Positions 54,155 to 64,000 of a DNA stretch of 64,000 bases are shown piece after piece (within the stretch, counting starts at the first letter, position 1; every line of letters begins with the position of its first letter). The position numbers and the translations under genes were made by a program. The DNA is from Polaromonas sp. Its GTDB lineage: Bacteria; Pseudomonadota; Gammaproteobacteria; Burkholderiales; Burkholderiaceae_C. The DNA lies in NCBI GenBank assembly GCA_021737975.1, contig JAIPCZ010000004.1, positions 39,102 through 103,101 of the forward strand. Direction: 5' to 3'. Under the pieces are notes generated by a model. The model was not told where the DNA came from. It made no database searches and saw only the letters and a program-made list of their open reading frames with translations.

Positions 54155-55276
54155 ATGAACGGGATATCCGGGTCTTCAGCGGCCTTCGCGCTGGTTTTGT
54201 CAGCCCTTGCCACTGCCGCAAAGGCGCAAAACGACCCTGCAAACACAGCGTCACCGCCAAGCCCGGGCTGGCAACAATGCAGCGCCCTGACCGGCGACAG
54301 CGTGATGCGTCTGCGCTGTTTTGACCAATGGGCGGCGCAGCAAGCAAGGCCTGTCGTGCTGCCCGCGGTGGCCCCGGTCGTTATCACCATGACGGCGCCC
54401 GAAGCGCACAACTGCAAGAACCCGAAATTTTCGGAGCTGTCGCGCTTCTGGGAGCTCGAAGCCGGCAGCGACTGCGGCACCTTCGGCATCCGCGGTTACC
54501 AGCCCATCAGCCTGTCATGGATCGGCTCGGACAGTGTCAACCTCCAACCAGCATCGCCGGCCCCTGACCACACGGCGGCAGCTGCCCAGGCGTTCAAAAC
54601 CACCGAGATGCGCATCGGCTTGTCGATCCGGACAAAAATCGCCCAGGGATTTCTGACACAAAACGAGCCGTTCAGGCGCGACTCGCTGTGGTTTGCCTAC
54701 TCGCAGCAATCCAACTGGCAGATTTTCAGCGGCGACCTGTCGCGACCGTTTCGCACCACGGACCACGAGCCCGAGCTAATCTACATCTACCCCCTGGAAG
54801 CCACCCTGCCCTGGGGCTGGCAACTGCGCTACGCGGGTGTCAGCGCCAGCCACCAGTCCAACGGCCAGGCGCTGCCCCTGTCTCGCAGTTGGAACCGCAC
54901 CGTGCTGATGGCCGGCCTGGAAAAGGATCAGAAATTCACGGTACAAGGCAAGCTATGGTACCGCGCGACCGAGGACCCCGCCGATGATGACAACCCCGAC
55001 ATCAGCGACCTGATCGGCCGCGCCGAACTGGCCGGCTTCTGGAAAGCCAACGCCGACCACACGCTCGGCCTGACCCTGCGCCATTCATTGCGCGCCGAAA
55101 GCAAGGGTTCGATTCGACTGGAGTGGCTGCGAAAACTGGGCGGCAACGGATTTTCCGGCAGCAATAGCGGTCTGCGCATCCACACCCAGCTGTTCAGCGG
55201 ATATGGCGACTCGCTGGTGGACTACAACCGCCAGCGCACGGTGCTGAGCGTGGGGCTTAGCCTGGTGGACTGGTGA
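54155..55276 (+). CDS. pldA: Outer membrane phospholipase A
   Basis: SLWFAYSQQSNWQIF, SRPFRTTDHEPELIYIYPL, SHQSNGQALPLSRSWNR. Confidence 0.88.
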   Translation: MNGISGSSAAFALVLSALATAAKAQNDPANTASPPSPGWQQCSALTGDSVMRLRCFDQWAAQQARPVVLPAVAPVVITMTAPEAHNCKNPKFSELSRFWELEAGSDCGTFGIRGYQPISLSWIGSDSVNLQPASPAPDHTAAAAQAFKTTEMRIGLSIRTKIAQGFLTQNEPFRRDSLWFAYSQQSNWQIFSGDLSRPFRTTDHEPELIYIYPLEATLPWGWQLRYAGVSASHQSNGQALPLSRSWNRTVLMAGLEKDQKFTVQGKLWYRATEDPADDDNPDISDLIGRAELAGFWKANADHTLGLTLRHSLRAESKGSIRLEWLRKLGGNGFSGSNSGLRIHTQLFSGYGDSLVDYNRQRTVLSVGLSLVDW

Positions 55277-55283
55277 ACCCGGC

Positions 55284-56513
55284 CTAGCGCACCAGCTGAT
55301 TGAGCTGGATGATCGGCATCAGCACGGCCAGCACGATCAGCATCACCACCAGGCCCATGACCACAATCAGCAGCGGCTCGAGCAGGGTGGCAAGCTGCAG
55401 GGCGCGGCGCTGCACTTCGGTGCTGAGCTGTTTGGCCGCGCGCTGCAGCATCAGCGGCAGCGTGCCGGTCTGTTCACCCAGGCGCGCAAACATGGCCAGC
55501 AGCCCAGGGAAGCGCTTTTTTTGCGCAAGAGCCGAGGCCAGCGGCGCCCCTTCGCGCACCAGCACCAGGGCGTCGAGCGCGTCGGTGCGCATGGCCCGGT
55601 TGGACAGGGTGTGGGCGGCGGCCTGCAAGGCTTTCAGAATAGGGACCCCGGCAGAGGCAAGCATGGCCAGGGTGCTCGCAAAACGCGCCGAGTTGTAGCT
55701 GCGTGACATCTTTCCAAGAATCGGCAGATTCAGCCACGCAGCGTCGAATTTTTCACGGATCGGGTCCCGCGCCAGGGCCAGGCGCGCGCCAACAACACCA
55801 GCGGCAAGTGTGATCAACAACAGCCAGCCATAGCTTCGCAGGAAGGAGCTGGTGTTGATCATGATGACCGTCAGCAAGGGCAGCGCGCGTTTGCTGCCGG
55901 CAAAGACGCTGGCCACTTGCGGCACCACATAGGTCACCAAGAACAGCACGATGACAATGGCCACCAGCGAGACGATGGCGGGGTACAGCGCGGCCCCGAT
56001 CAGCTTGGATTTCAGGGCGTGCTGCTCTTCGAGGTCGTCGGCCAGTCGTTCCAGCACCAGCCCGAGGTTGCCGCTTTGTTCACCGGCACCGATCACCGCG
56101 ACAAAAATGTCCGAGAACTCTCGCGGGTGCTGCGCCAGGGCCTTGGCAAAAGGTGTTCCGCCGTTGACCTCGGCGCGCAGGAGGGCGACCAGCTCGCGTT
56201 CGGGCGCCTTGTCGGCCTCGTCCGAAAGGGAGGAAAGTGCCCGCTCCAGGGGCAGGCCCGAGGACACCAGGCCGGCGAGCTGGCGCGTCCAGATGGCCAA
56301 AGCCGTGGCGTTGAAGACGCGTCGCTGTCGCCGTGTCCCGCCCCCGCGGGCCGGTCGGTCCGAACCTGCCTGGGCGCTGACTAAGTCAACTTTAAGCGGC
56401 ACCAGCGCCTGGGCGCGCAACAAACCCCGCGCTGCCTTGGCCGAGTCGGCCTCGATCACACCCTTGCGGGTGTCGCCGGCAGCGCTGATGGCCTCAAAGG
56501 AATAAACGGGCAT
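55284..56513 (-). CDS. gspF: Type II secretion inner membrane protein GspF
   Basis: MPVYSFEAISAAGDTRKGVIEAD; T2SS operon context. Confidence 0.93.
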   Translation of the reverse strand: MPVYSFEAISAAGDTRKGVIEADSAKAARGLLRAQALVPLKVDLVSAQAGSDRPARGGGTRRQRRVFNATALAIWTRQLAGLVSSGLPLERALSSLSDEADKAPERELVALLRAEVNGGTPFAKALAQHPREFSDIFVAVIGAGEQSGNLGLVLERLADDLEEQHALKSKLIGAALYPAIVSLVAIVIVLFLVTYVVPQVASVFAGSKRALPLLTVIMINTSSFLRSYGWLLLITLAAGVVGARLALARDPIREKFDAAWLNLPILGKMSRSYNSARFASTLAMLASAGVPILKALQAAAHTLSNRAMRTDALDALVLVREGAPLASALAQKKRFPGLLAMFARLGEQTGTLPLMLQRAAKQLSTEVQRRALQLATLLEPLLIVVMGLVVMLIVLAVLMPIIQLNQLVR

Positions 56514-56532
56514 GGGCTGATGCTTCCAAAGC

Positions 56533-57933
56533 CTAGTCGCGCGTGACGCGCAGCAGTTCCTCGCGCGACGTGATGCCCGCACGCACCAGCCGCTCGCCGT
56601 CTTCGCGCATCAGCACCATGCCTGAGGCAATGGCTGCCGCGCGGATGTCGGCTTCCGAGGCGCGGCCGTGAATCTGGGCGCGAATGGCATCGTCGGTGAC
56701 GAGCAGTTCAAACACGCCGCTGCGCCCGCTGTAGCCGGTCTGGCCGCACTGGGCGCAGCCGACAGGTCGGTTGTCCAGCTTGCAATGCGGGCACAATTTG
56801 CGCACCAGGCGCTGGGCCAGCACCCCGAGCAGCGATGAGCTCAGCAAGAACGGTTCCACACCCATGTCGGTCAGGCGCGTCACGGCGCTGGCAGCGTCGT
56901 TGGTGTGGAGCGTCGCCAGCACCAGGTGGCCGGTCAGCGAAGCCTGGATCGCGATCTGCGCGGTCTCGAAATCGCGGATTTCGCCGATCATGATCACGTC
57001 CGGGTCTTGGCGCAGGATGGCGCGCAGGGCCTTGGCAAAAGTGAGGTCGATCTTGGCGTTGACCTGGGTCTGGCCGATACCCGCGAGCTCGTACTCGATC
57101 GGGTCCTCCACCGTCATGATGTTGCTGCTGGCCGAGTCCAGCCGCTGCAGCGCGGCGTACAGCGTGGTGGTCTTGCCCGAGCCGGTGGGACCGGTCACCA
57201 GCACAATGCCATGCGGTTGCGTCACCAACTGCTCAAAACGGCGCAGCACCTCACCTTGCATCCCCAGGGCTTCGAGGCTCAGGCGGCCTTCTGATTTGTC
57301 GAGCAAACGCAACACCGCCCGCTCGCCGTGGGCGCTGGGCAGGGTGGACACGCGCACATCGACCGAGCGCGTGCCAATGCGCAGGCTGATGCGGCCGTCC
57401 TGCGGCAGGCGGCGCTCGGCAATGTCGAGCTCGGCCATGATTTTCAGGCGCGAGATCAGCGCGGCGTGCAGCCCCCGGTTGGGTTGCACCACCTCGCGAA
57501 GCGTGCCATCCACCCGAAAACGCACGCTGCTGTGGCGCTCATAGGGCTCGATGTGGATATCGCTGGCGCCGTCGCGGGCAGCCTGCGTCAGCAGCGCGTT
57601 GAGCATGCGAATGATGGGGGCGTCGTCCGAGGTCTCCAGCAGGTCTTCGATGGCCGGCAGCTCCTGCATCATGCGGCTCAGGTCAGCGTCACTCTCGACT
57701 TCGCTGACGACCGCTGCCGCGCTCGACTCACCCTGGGCATAGGCGGCGCTGATGCGCTGGATCAGCGCGTTGGCCGCATGTGTCTGCAGCTGGCTCTGCG
57801 GGTATTTGCGCAGCACCTCGCCGACGGCGCCGGGCGCGGATTCGGGGTGCACCAGCAGGGCGAAATTGCCCGCGTCTTCCTCCAGCAGGAGCTGGTGGGT
57901 TCTGGCGAAGGCATAAGGCAGGGGGTAACGCAT
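56533..57933 (-). CDS. gspE: Type II secretion ATPase GspE
   Basis: [45 protein letters not shown], zinc motif CPHC...CAQC. Confidence 0.95.
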   Translation of the reverse strand: MRYPLPYAFARTHQLLLEEDAGNFALLVHPESAPGAVGEVLRKYPQSQLQTHAANALIQRISAAYAQGESSAAAVVSEVESDADLSRMMQELPAIEDLLETSDDAPIIRMLNALLTQAARDGASDIHIEPYERHSSVRFRVDGTLREVVQPNRGLHAALISRLKIMAELDIAERRLPQDGRISLRIGTRSVDVRVSTLPSAHGERAVLRLLDKSEGRLSLEALGMQGEVLRRFEQLVTQPHGIVLVTGPTGSGKTTTLYAALQRLDSASSNIMTVEDPIEYELAGIGQTQVNAKIDLTFAKALRAILRQDPDVIMIGEIRDFETAQIAIQASLTGHLVLATLHTNDAASAVTRLTDMGVEPFLLSSSLLGVLAQRLVRKLCPHCKLDNRPVGCAQCGQTGYSGRSGVFELLVTDDAIRAQIHGRASEADIRAAAIASGMVLMREDGERLVRAGITSREELLRVTRD

Positions 57934-57955
57934 GGGCCAGCTCGCTTGTCACTGC

Positions 57956-60028
57956 CTATTGACGCGTCGCGCCAAGCGGGGCGGGTGTGCCGCCAGTCGT
58001 CGCATTGACGGGCGCCGGCGGCAACAGCGGAGCCTCGTTGATCGGCACCAGGTTGCTGGGCGCGGGCTGGGCAGCCTGCAGACCCGCTCGCATCAGGTCA
58101 TAACGGTCCAGCGACAGCTGGCCGGTGGCCTGCGCGTCGCGGACCACCACCGGGCGCAAAAACACCATCAGGTTGGTTTTCTTGCGGGTGCGGGCCTCGC
58201 TCTTGAACAGGTTGCCGAACAGCGGCACATCGCCCAGGCCGGGGACCTTTTCCTGGTTGCCCGAGTATTCGTCCTGCAGCAACCCGCCCAGCACCACAAT
58301 GGCGCCGTCCTCGACCAGCACGTTCGACTCGATGGTGCGCTTGTTGGTTGTGGGGCCATTGCTGGCATTGACTGTGGAGGCCAGCACGCTGGACACCTCC
58401 TGGTAGATGGCCAGCTTGACGGTGCCATTTTCGCTGATTTGCGGCTTGACCTTGAGTGTCAGTCCGACGTCCTTGCGCTCGATGGTCTGGAACGGGTTGA
58501 CGGAGCCGCTGCTGGCGCCGGTGCTGGTGAACTGGCCAGTGACGAAGGGCACGTTCTGGCCAATCACGATCTTGGCCTCCTCATTGTCCAGCGTGAGCAA
58601 GTTGGGCGTGGAAAGCACGTTGCCGCTGCCCGACTCTTCGAGAAAACGCGCCAGGAAACCCAGCACATAGACCCCGTTGGTTTGCTGCACAGCGCCAAAA
58701 TTGAGGCCGCGTCCTGGCGCCACGGTGCCGGTGGCCGCGCCCGTCGCCAGGTTGATGATGTTGCTGCCACCGGCGCCGAAGTTGGTGCCCAGCAGGCCGA
58801 TCACGGCGTCGCCGGCTTTGCCCAGCGGCCCCTGCCACTGGATGCCGAACTCCGCCGCGCGGTCGGCGCTGACTTCGGCGATCAGGCTCTCGACGAACAC
58901 CTGGGCACGTCGGCCATCGAGCTTGTCGATGACCGCGCGCAACTGCCGGTATTGCGGTTCGGGCGCGGTGATGATCAGCGAATTGGTGGCCACATCGGCC
59001 TGAATCTGGCCCCCGGTGGTGGCTTGCGCAACCGCGGCGCCTGCTGCGCCCGGCACGCCGGCAGATGCGGCAGGAGCCGCGGCCCCGCTGACCGCGGCGC
59101 GCAGCGTCGCGGCCATTTTCGTGGCGTCGGCGTTCTTGAGGTAAACCACATGGATGTTGCCCGCCGCGCCATTGCTGCTTGCGGCATCGGGCTGGTCGAG
59201 CCGCGCCACCAGCGAGCGTGCCAGCGCAAGTTGCGCGCCGTTGGAGGCACGCAGGATCAGGGCGTTGGAGCGGGGCTCGGCGATCAGTGTGGTCTTGAAC
59301 GAGGTGTCCACCTGGCCGGCGGGGGACGCCGAGCCACTGGAGCCCAGCAGCCTGAGCACCAGCGGCGCCAGGTCGGAGGCGATGGCGTGCTGCAGCACAA
59401 TCACCTCGACATCGGTGGCATTGGCCACGTCCATGGCGGCAATGATGCGCCCCATGCGGCGCAGGTTGTCGGCGTAGTCGGTGATCACCAGCGAGTTGCT
59501 GCCCGGGTTGGCGTTGATGGTGTTGTTCGGGCTGATCAGGGGCCGCAGCACCGGCACCAGGTTGTTCGCCGATTCAAAATTGAGCTTGAAAATTTGCGTG
59601 ACGATCTGGTTGCCTGTGGGCAGGTTGCCTTCGCCGCCATCGCGCATGCTGACGCCGGCACTTTGCAGCTTCGCATCTGCCTCGGGCACCACCTTGTACA
59701 AGCCGTCGGAGTCCACCAGTGTGAAGCCTTGCAGGCGCAGCGCCGCAACAAACTGGCCCATGGCGGCGGCCCGGCTCACCGGCTTGTCGGTCACCAGCGT
59801 CAAGGTGCCCTTGACGCGCGGGTCCACCACCACGTTGCGCCCGGTGATGCTGGCAAAGGTGCGCGCCACGGCGTCGATCTCGGCATTATTGAAGTTCAGC
59901 GTCACGGGCTCGCCCGGCCTGGCCGCAGTCTGCGCCACGACACCCGGGGGGAATAGCGCCATGCCAAGGGCCAGCAGGGCGGCGGCGGCAAGAAAGGAAA
60001 CACGGTGCTGTGAGTTCAATTTGATCAT
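57956..60028 (-). CDS. gspD: Type II secretion secretin GspD
   Basis: N0-N3 domains and secretin core (VPGLGDVPLFGNLFKSEARTRKKTNLMVFLRPVVV). Confidence 0.95.
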   Translation of the reverse strand: MIKLNSQHRVSFLAAAALLALGMALFPPGVVAQTAARPGEPVTLNFNNAEIDAVARTFASITGRNVVVDPRVKGTLTLVTDKPVSRAAAMGQFVAALRLQGFTLVDSDGLYKVVPEADAKLQSAGVSMRDGGEGNLPTGNQIVTQIFKLNFESANNLVPVLRPLISPNNTINANPGSNSLVITDYADNLRRMGRIIAAMDVANATDVEVIVLQHAIASDLAPLVLRLLGSSGSASPAGQVDTSFKTTLIAEPRSNALILRASNGAQLALARSLVARLDQPDAASSNGAAGNIHVVYLKNADATKMAATLRAAVSGAAAPAASAGVPGAAGAAVAQATTGGQIQADVATNSLIITAPEPQYRQLRAVIDKLDGRRAQVFVESLIAEVSADRAAEFGIQWQGPLGKAGDAVIGLLGTNFGAGGSNIINLATGAATGTVAPGRGLNFGAVQQTNGVYVLGFLARFLEESGSGNVLSTPNLLTLDNEEAKIVIGQNVPFVTGQFTSTGASSGSVNPFQTIERKDVGLTLKVKPQISENGTVKLAIYQEVSSVLASTVNASNGPTTNKRTIESNVLVEDGAIVVLGGLLQDEYSGNQEKVPGLGDVPLFGNLFKSEARTRKKTNLMVFLRPVVVRDAQATGQLSLDRYDLMRAGLQAAQPAPSNLVPINEAPLLPPAPVNATTGGTPAPLGATRQ

Positions 60029-60034
60029 GCTGGT

Positions 60035-60817
60035 TCAACCCATTTTGATGATGGAGCGCGCGCCGTTGCGCCGCCCAATGAGATTCAGAAGATTGTCGAG
60101 CGCCGCCTGATGCTGCGGCAGGGCACTGGCCTCGCCATTAAAACGCAGTTGTCCGCCCACCCATTGGCCGCTGCCCGAAATTTGCAGGCTGCCCTGCAGC
60201 GTCGTCAGGGCCAGCGTGACGGAGTTGCCGCCCTTCAAGCTGAAGCGGTAACTGCCCATGGGGCGCAGCGTGGACAGGTGCGAGGACAGGTTCATGGCGT
60301 CAAGTTCTGCCGCACCTGTCAACAGCAGCCTGCCTGCCGCCCATGCCAGCGTCAGGCCCTGGGTGCTCAGGTGCAGGGTGCCTTGCGCCTGGATGGTGTT
60401 CCAGGGCGTGCCCAGACCAGCCAGCAGCTTTGCCGGCCACTGCGACTGGGCGTCGGACAGACTCACCCGCAAGCCATTCCAGCGCGGCTGCAGTTGGATC
60501 GCCCAGGCTTGCTGCATGCAGCAATCGGCATTGAGTTGCAGGTTGGCGCCAGCCAGGGCAGGTGAAAAAGTCCAGGCCAGACGCCCCGGAAGCATGGCGG
60601 CTTCCTGGCTGCCCGCACCACCGGTAAGCGTGACACGCGCCGAGCCGGCCCACACCGTGCCGCGTGATTCCATGAGCAGCATCTGGCCGCCACTGGCCTT
60701 CTGCACCAGCGAAGACAGCCAGCGCGCCGGCGCAAAGAGCACGGTGCTCAGCGCCAGTCCCAGCAGCGCACCCGCCAGCGCCCAGCGCCAGGGGGTGGGC
60801 TGATGCATCAATTTCAC
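60035..60817 (-). CDS. gspN: Type II secretion protein GspN
   Basis: Single N-terminal TM, position between gspM and gspD. Confidence 0.82.
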   Translation of the reverse strand: MKLMHQPTPWRWALAGALLGLALSTVLFAPARWLSSLVQKASGGQMLLMESRGTVWAGSARVTLTGGAGSQEAAMLPGRLAWTFSPALAGANLQLNADCCMQQAWAIQLQPRWNGLRVSLSDAQSQWPAKLLAGLGTPWNTIQAQGTLHLSTQGLTLAWAAGRLLLTGAAELDAMNLSSHLSTLRPMGSYRFSLKGGNSVTLALTTLQGSLQISGSGQWVGGQLRFNGEASALPQHQAALDNLLNLIGRRNGARSIIKMG

Positions 60818-61296
60818 GGCCGCCCGCCCAGGTACAGCACCAGCGTGCCATCCCAGCTACCCGCCGGGTTGCGCACCAGATGCGCCTCCACCGGCGCGGA
60901 ATGCGCGTTTTGCCGTGCCGTGGCGAGCCATTGCGCCAGTGCAGCGGCACTGACTGCCTTCAACGTGACGGTGACACGGTCGACTTGCGCGGTCATTTGG
61001 GCCCCTGGTCCGAGGAGCTTCAAGGCCGCCTCCAGTGCCAGGCGTGTTTCACCGACCGAGAGCACAGGCTGCGCCTGCAAGGCTTTGGCCTGGGCTTGCA
61101 GGCGCAGCATCTGTTGCAGCTGGCCGTCCAATGCCCGGTGTTGCGCCGGTGCCGCCTTGAGCACCGCCAGAGCCGGCGCCAGCGCCAGCCACCAAAGCAG
61201 GGCCAGGCTGACCATGGCCAGCATCAGCAGAGCCAGGCGCTGTTCACGGGCTGGCATGCTGCGCCAGCGGGTCTGCAGTTGAAGCGGCAAGTTCAT
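60814..61296 (-). CDS. gspM: Type II secretion protein GspM
   Basis: Small single-TM protein between gspL and gspN. Confidence 0.82.
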   Translation of the reverse strand: MNLPLQLQTRWRSMPAREQRLALLMLAMVSLALLWWLALAPALAVLKAAPAQHRALDGQLQQMLRLQAQAKALQAQPVLSVGETRLALEAALKLLGPGAQMTAQVDRVTVTLKAVSAAALAQWLATARQNAHSAPVEAHLVRNPAGSWDGTLVLYLGGRP

Positions 61297-62525
61297 GGCC
61301 TTGCCCCCGGCTCGAGCACCCACTGGGCACCATCCCAGGTCGCAACCAGGCCCTGCTGCTTGAGGGCCAGCGCCACCCGCGCCTGTTCTGCGGCGGAGAT
61401 AGCGGGCGCCTTGGCTCGCAATTCCTGCGATCCGTAATCAATCGCCGTCACGGTCTGCGTGACGGCCAGCTGAGCGCCCAGAGAAGCCAGCATGGCCTCC
61501 AGGTCCGTGCCTGAGGCGACACCGCTGGCACGCTGCAAGACGGCCACTTCGCGGGCCATTTGCAGCGGTGCGTCGACCACCACGGGAATCTTGGGGAAGG
61601 TGCTGCTGAGCACAGAACGCACCGCCAGGCGCTTGGCCTGCAATGCCGCCTGCTCACGCAAGGCCCAGGCATTCAAACCGACAAGGTTGGCCAGCACCAG
61701 CACCACCATGGCCAGACGCGCCGCCCGCCATTGCGGCGCGCGCAGCAGACTTCCCATGGCTTGCGCAGCTTGCGCCCAAGCCTGTTCGCGGTTGGCATTG
61801 GCAAGGTCGAACTGTGCCAGGTTCCAGGAGGTTTGCGCGGCTTGCAGCAAGCGCTGGGCATGCTGCTGCAGCGTGACAGGCCGCTTGAACAGGTTTTCAG
61901 CCTGCCCCACCACAGCCGGTTCGGCGATGACCTCGGGCGGCCCGTTCGAAGCGGACGAATCAGTCTGCAAGCTCACGGCGGAGGCCGTCAAGGGGCTCAG
62001 CAACAAGCGCCCGCCCACCAACATCGGATGCTGTTCGTCACCCACCACATAAATTCTGTGCACGAGGGCTTCCGGCGTGAATTCGGGCACGATGCGGCTG
62101 GCCGAAAAACCCGCCGCGGCCAGGGCCTGCAGATGTGATGTGAGCCAGGCCTTGTCACAAGCAACCACCCAAACCGGGACATCGGCGACCGGCTGGGGCT
62201 GCAGCGCCAGATGCAACTGCGCCGGTTCGTCGAGCAGCCGGTCTTCAAGCAGGCCGTCCAGGATGGCGCGCAATCGACTGGCACCCCGTTCAGCGGTCAA
62301 CCCGCGCGCCAGGCTGCCCCTGGGCAGTTGCACCTGATGCCATGACAGCGTTTGCATGGGCAACAGCACGACCACATCTGACTGGCGATCCGGCGGCAAG
62401 GGGAGCAGGGCCAGCGGCGCACTGGCGCAACGGGCTTCTGAGTTGTCGTCGGAACTCAGCAGGTAATCGTACTGCGTCGCAGCGCCGGCGCTGGCCGCGG
62501 GGAGAGAAATGATGAAAGAGGTCAT
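61293..62525 (-). CDS. gspL: Type II secretion protein GspL
   Basis: GspL-like cytoplasmic region and C-terminal periplasmic domain; operon position. Confidence 0.85.
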   Translation of the reverse strand: MTSFIISLPAASAGAATQYDYLLSSDDNSEARCASAPLALLPLPPDRQSDVVVLLPMQTLSWHQVQLPRGSLARGLTAERGASRLRAILDGLLEDRLLDEPAQLHLALQPQPVADVPVWVVACDKAWLTSHLQALAAAGFSASRIVPEFTPEALVHRIYVVGDEQHPMLVGGRLLLSPLTASAVSLQTDSSASNGPPEVIAEPAVVGQAENLFKRPVTLQQHAQRLLQAAQTSWNLAQFDLANANREQAWAQAAQAMGSLLRAPQWRAARLAMVVLVLANLVGLNAWALREQAALQAKRLAVRSVLSSTFPKIPVVVDAPLQMAREVAVLQRASGVASGTDLEAMLASLGAQLAVTQTVTAIDYGSQELRAKAPAISAAEQARVALALKQQGLVATWDGAQWVLEPGARP

Positions 62526-62541
62526 GGTGAGCAGCTTCGGA

Positions 62542-63507
62542 TCATTGTAAGAGTGACCAGCGCGATTGGACCACTTCTCGCGTGCGACTCAGAATTTTCA
62601 CGTCCATGCCATCGCGTTGCAGCACCGAGGTCTCCTGCAGCGTGGCCTGACCCACCCGCAGCTGACCGGTGACGCTGAAAAAACGGCTGGCCACGGCATG
62701 CAGACCGGCATTCAGCTTGATCTCGGCGTTGCCCAGGCGTTTTTCAGCATCCGGCAGGGTGCCCAGGTGCCGCGTGCCGCGCGCGGTCTCGAGGGAGCGT
62801 GCCTGCGCCATGTCCAGGCCGGCAATGCAGGCCATCAGCACCTCGGGGGTCGCCGTGTTGAGATTGACCGGCGTGCGCGCCGGCAGCAACGTCACAAACG
62901 GCTGCAAAACCTGCAAGGTGGCAGGCGACAAGCCCAGCCAGACCAGGTCCGGCACGGCTTGCGGGCGCAAGGGTGCGCCCAGGGCAGCCCGCTGGTCTGA
63001 GGCGGGGGCATAGGCCAGCAGCAACTGCTGCGTCAACGCCTGCAACTCCGACTCAGGCAAGTTCAGCTGGTTGAACAGGCGTGTCCAGGCCGCCATGCTG
63101 GGCTCATGAAGTTTGCCGTTGTCAATCAGGTTGGTCACATTGAGGCGCGCCTGCAGGTCCTGCATCTGGCCAGCCAGAAAAGCATCCTGCGCGCCATCGG
63201 CGTCATCTCCCACCAGGGCCTCGCCACGTTCAGCGGCCAAAAAGGTGGTCAACCGCGCCGGCGCAAGCGCCACCGCCCAGGGCTCGGCCAGATGGTCAGG
63301 CCCGCCCTGGCGCGCGTCTTCACGCAAGATCAGGCGTGCCCAATCGAGTGCCCCGGTCAGGATCCAGGCTGCCTGCACGCGGGTGCGCTGGGCCGACTCG
63401 ACCTCGACGGCCCGCCATTGCTGCCACAGCATGGCCGTCGCCAGCGTGGCCACCAGGACCACCGTCAGCATGGCGGTCAGGATGGCGGCACCGCGCTGCC
63501 CCCTCAT
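62542..63507 (-). CDS. gspK: Type II secretion minor pseudopilin GspK
   Basis: MRGQRGAAILTAMLTVVLVATLATAM N-terminus; operon position; start at MRGQRG. Confidence 0.88.
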   Translation of the reverse strand: MRGQRGAAILTAMLTVVLVATLATAMLWQQWRAVEVESAQRTRVQAAWILTGALDWARLILREDARQGGPDHLAEPWAVALAPARLTTFLAAERGEALVGDDADGAQDAFLAGQMQDLQARLNVTNLIDNGKLHEPSMAAWTRLFNQLNLPESELQALTQQLLLAYAPASDQRAALGAPLRPQAVPDLVWLGLSPATLQVLQPFVTLLPARTPVNLNTATPEVLMACIAGLDMAQARSLETARGTRHLGTLPDAEKRLGNAEIKLNAGLHAVASRFFSVTGQLRVGQATLQETSVLQRDGMDVKILSRTREVVQSRWSLLQ

Positions 63508-64000
63508 TTGCCACCCCCGATCGCGCCGCGCACCCAATCACGCGTCAAGGTCCCGTTGATGGCCTGGCCGGGTGCGAGGGTCAACACCAGCCGCACGCCG
63601 TCGGGCACGGCCGCCACGGCCGGCGTCGTGGTTGCCGCCACTGCGGCGCTCGCGCCACCCGCCGGACTGACAGCAGTCGCACCGTCGGCACTCGAGAGCG
63701 GATTGCTCCAGGCATTGCCCCGGTAATAGAAGACCTGCCAGCCGTCGAGCGCCACCGTGCGAACCTCGCGCAAGCGGTCGTCGTCGCCAGGCGTTTGCGC
63801 CCAGACCTGCGCCTTTTGCCAGGCCAGCAGCAGTTCGCGGCGCGTCAGCAAGGACGGCGACTGCCAACGCAGCCACTGGCCCTGCCCAGCCACGCTGCGC
63901 CGGCTCCAGGCCACCACCTGCAAGCCCTCCCCCGGCATCCCGGTGCTGCGCCTTACGACACGCAACACACGACCATCCCAGTCCAGGCTGGGTAGGTCGG
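63504..64000 (-). CDS. gspJ: Type II secretion minor pseudopilin GspJ, 5' truncated by window edge
   Basis: Frame open to the right edge; operon position directly before gspK; DWDGRVLRVVRRSTG...LLLAWQKAQVWAQ. Confidence 0.75.
   Translation of the reverse strand, partial: DLPSLDWDGRVLRVVRRSTGMPGEGLQVVAWSRRSVAGQGQWLRWQSPSLLTRRELLLAWQKAQVWAQTPGDDDRLREVRTVALDGWQVFYYRGNAWSNPLSSADGATAVSPAGGASAAVAATTTPAVAAVPDGVRLVLTLAPGQAINGTLTRDWVRGAIGGGK

Noticed and set aside
57932-59956. 674-aa ORF opposite gspD
   Set aside because: Antisense frame of the secretin gene; composition is repetitive and no family recognised.

Overview
This GC-rich window looks like a betaproteobacterial chromosome, probably Comamonadaceae (judged from gene content and order only; no search was run). 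Most of it is core genome. From the left: a tripartite tricarboxylate transporter operon (tctC partial, tctB, tctA with an in-frame TAG); queF; a CHASE2 adenylate cyclase plus a GAF/HD-GYP protein; tsaB-rimI-UDG-argS-SPOR-dsbA; lptA-lptB-rpoN; an RNA methyltransferase and a PIN protein; a FeeM-like acyltransferase next to a GGDEF/EAL protein; glmU; an IS110-family element; an lrp-EamA pair; glmS; terC, an antiporter, relA/spoT-rpoZ-gmk-yicC; a Ser/Thr kinase and PP2C pair; rph-rdgB-hemW; a TAXI-TRAP transporter; proA; gshA-kup-gshB; rep; pldA; and a type II secretion operon (gspF-E-D-N-M-L-K-J, running off the right end). Two non-coding observations stand out. (1) The IS110-family element (about 25756-27032) sits in the centre of what reconstructs as a perfect 50-bp palindrome between the convergent glmU and lrp genes. 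It has a ~275-nt leader upstream of its frameshifted transposase, and that leader carries two matches (10 and 12 nt) to the opposite terminus, which fits a bridge-RNA donor-binding loop. (2) The rdgB-hemW intergenic region carries two oppositely oriented long hairpins with unrelated stems but an identical 25-nt apical loop sequence. Their G.U wobble pairs agree with each element's orientation, so this may be an undescribed structured repeat or RNA family. All calls come from reading the sequence and supplied translations.
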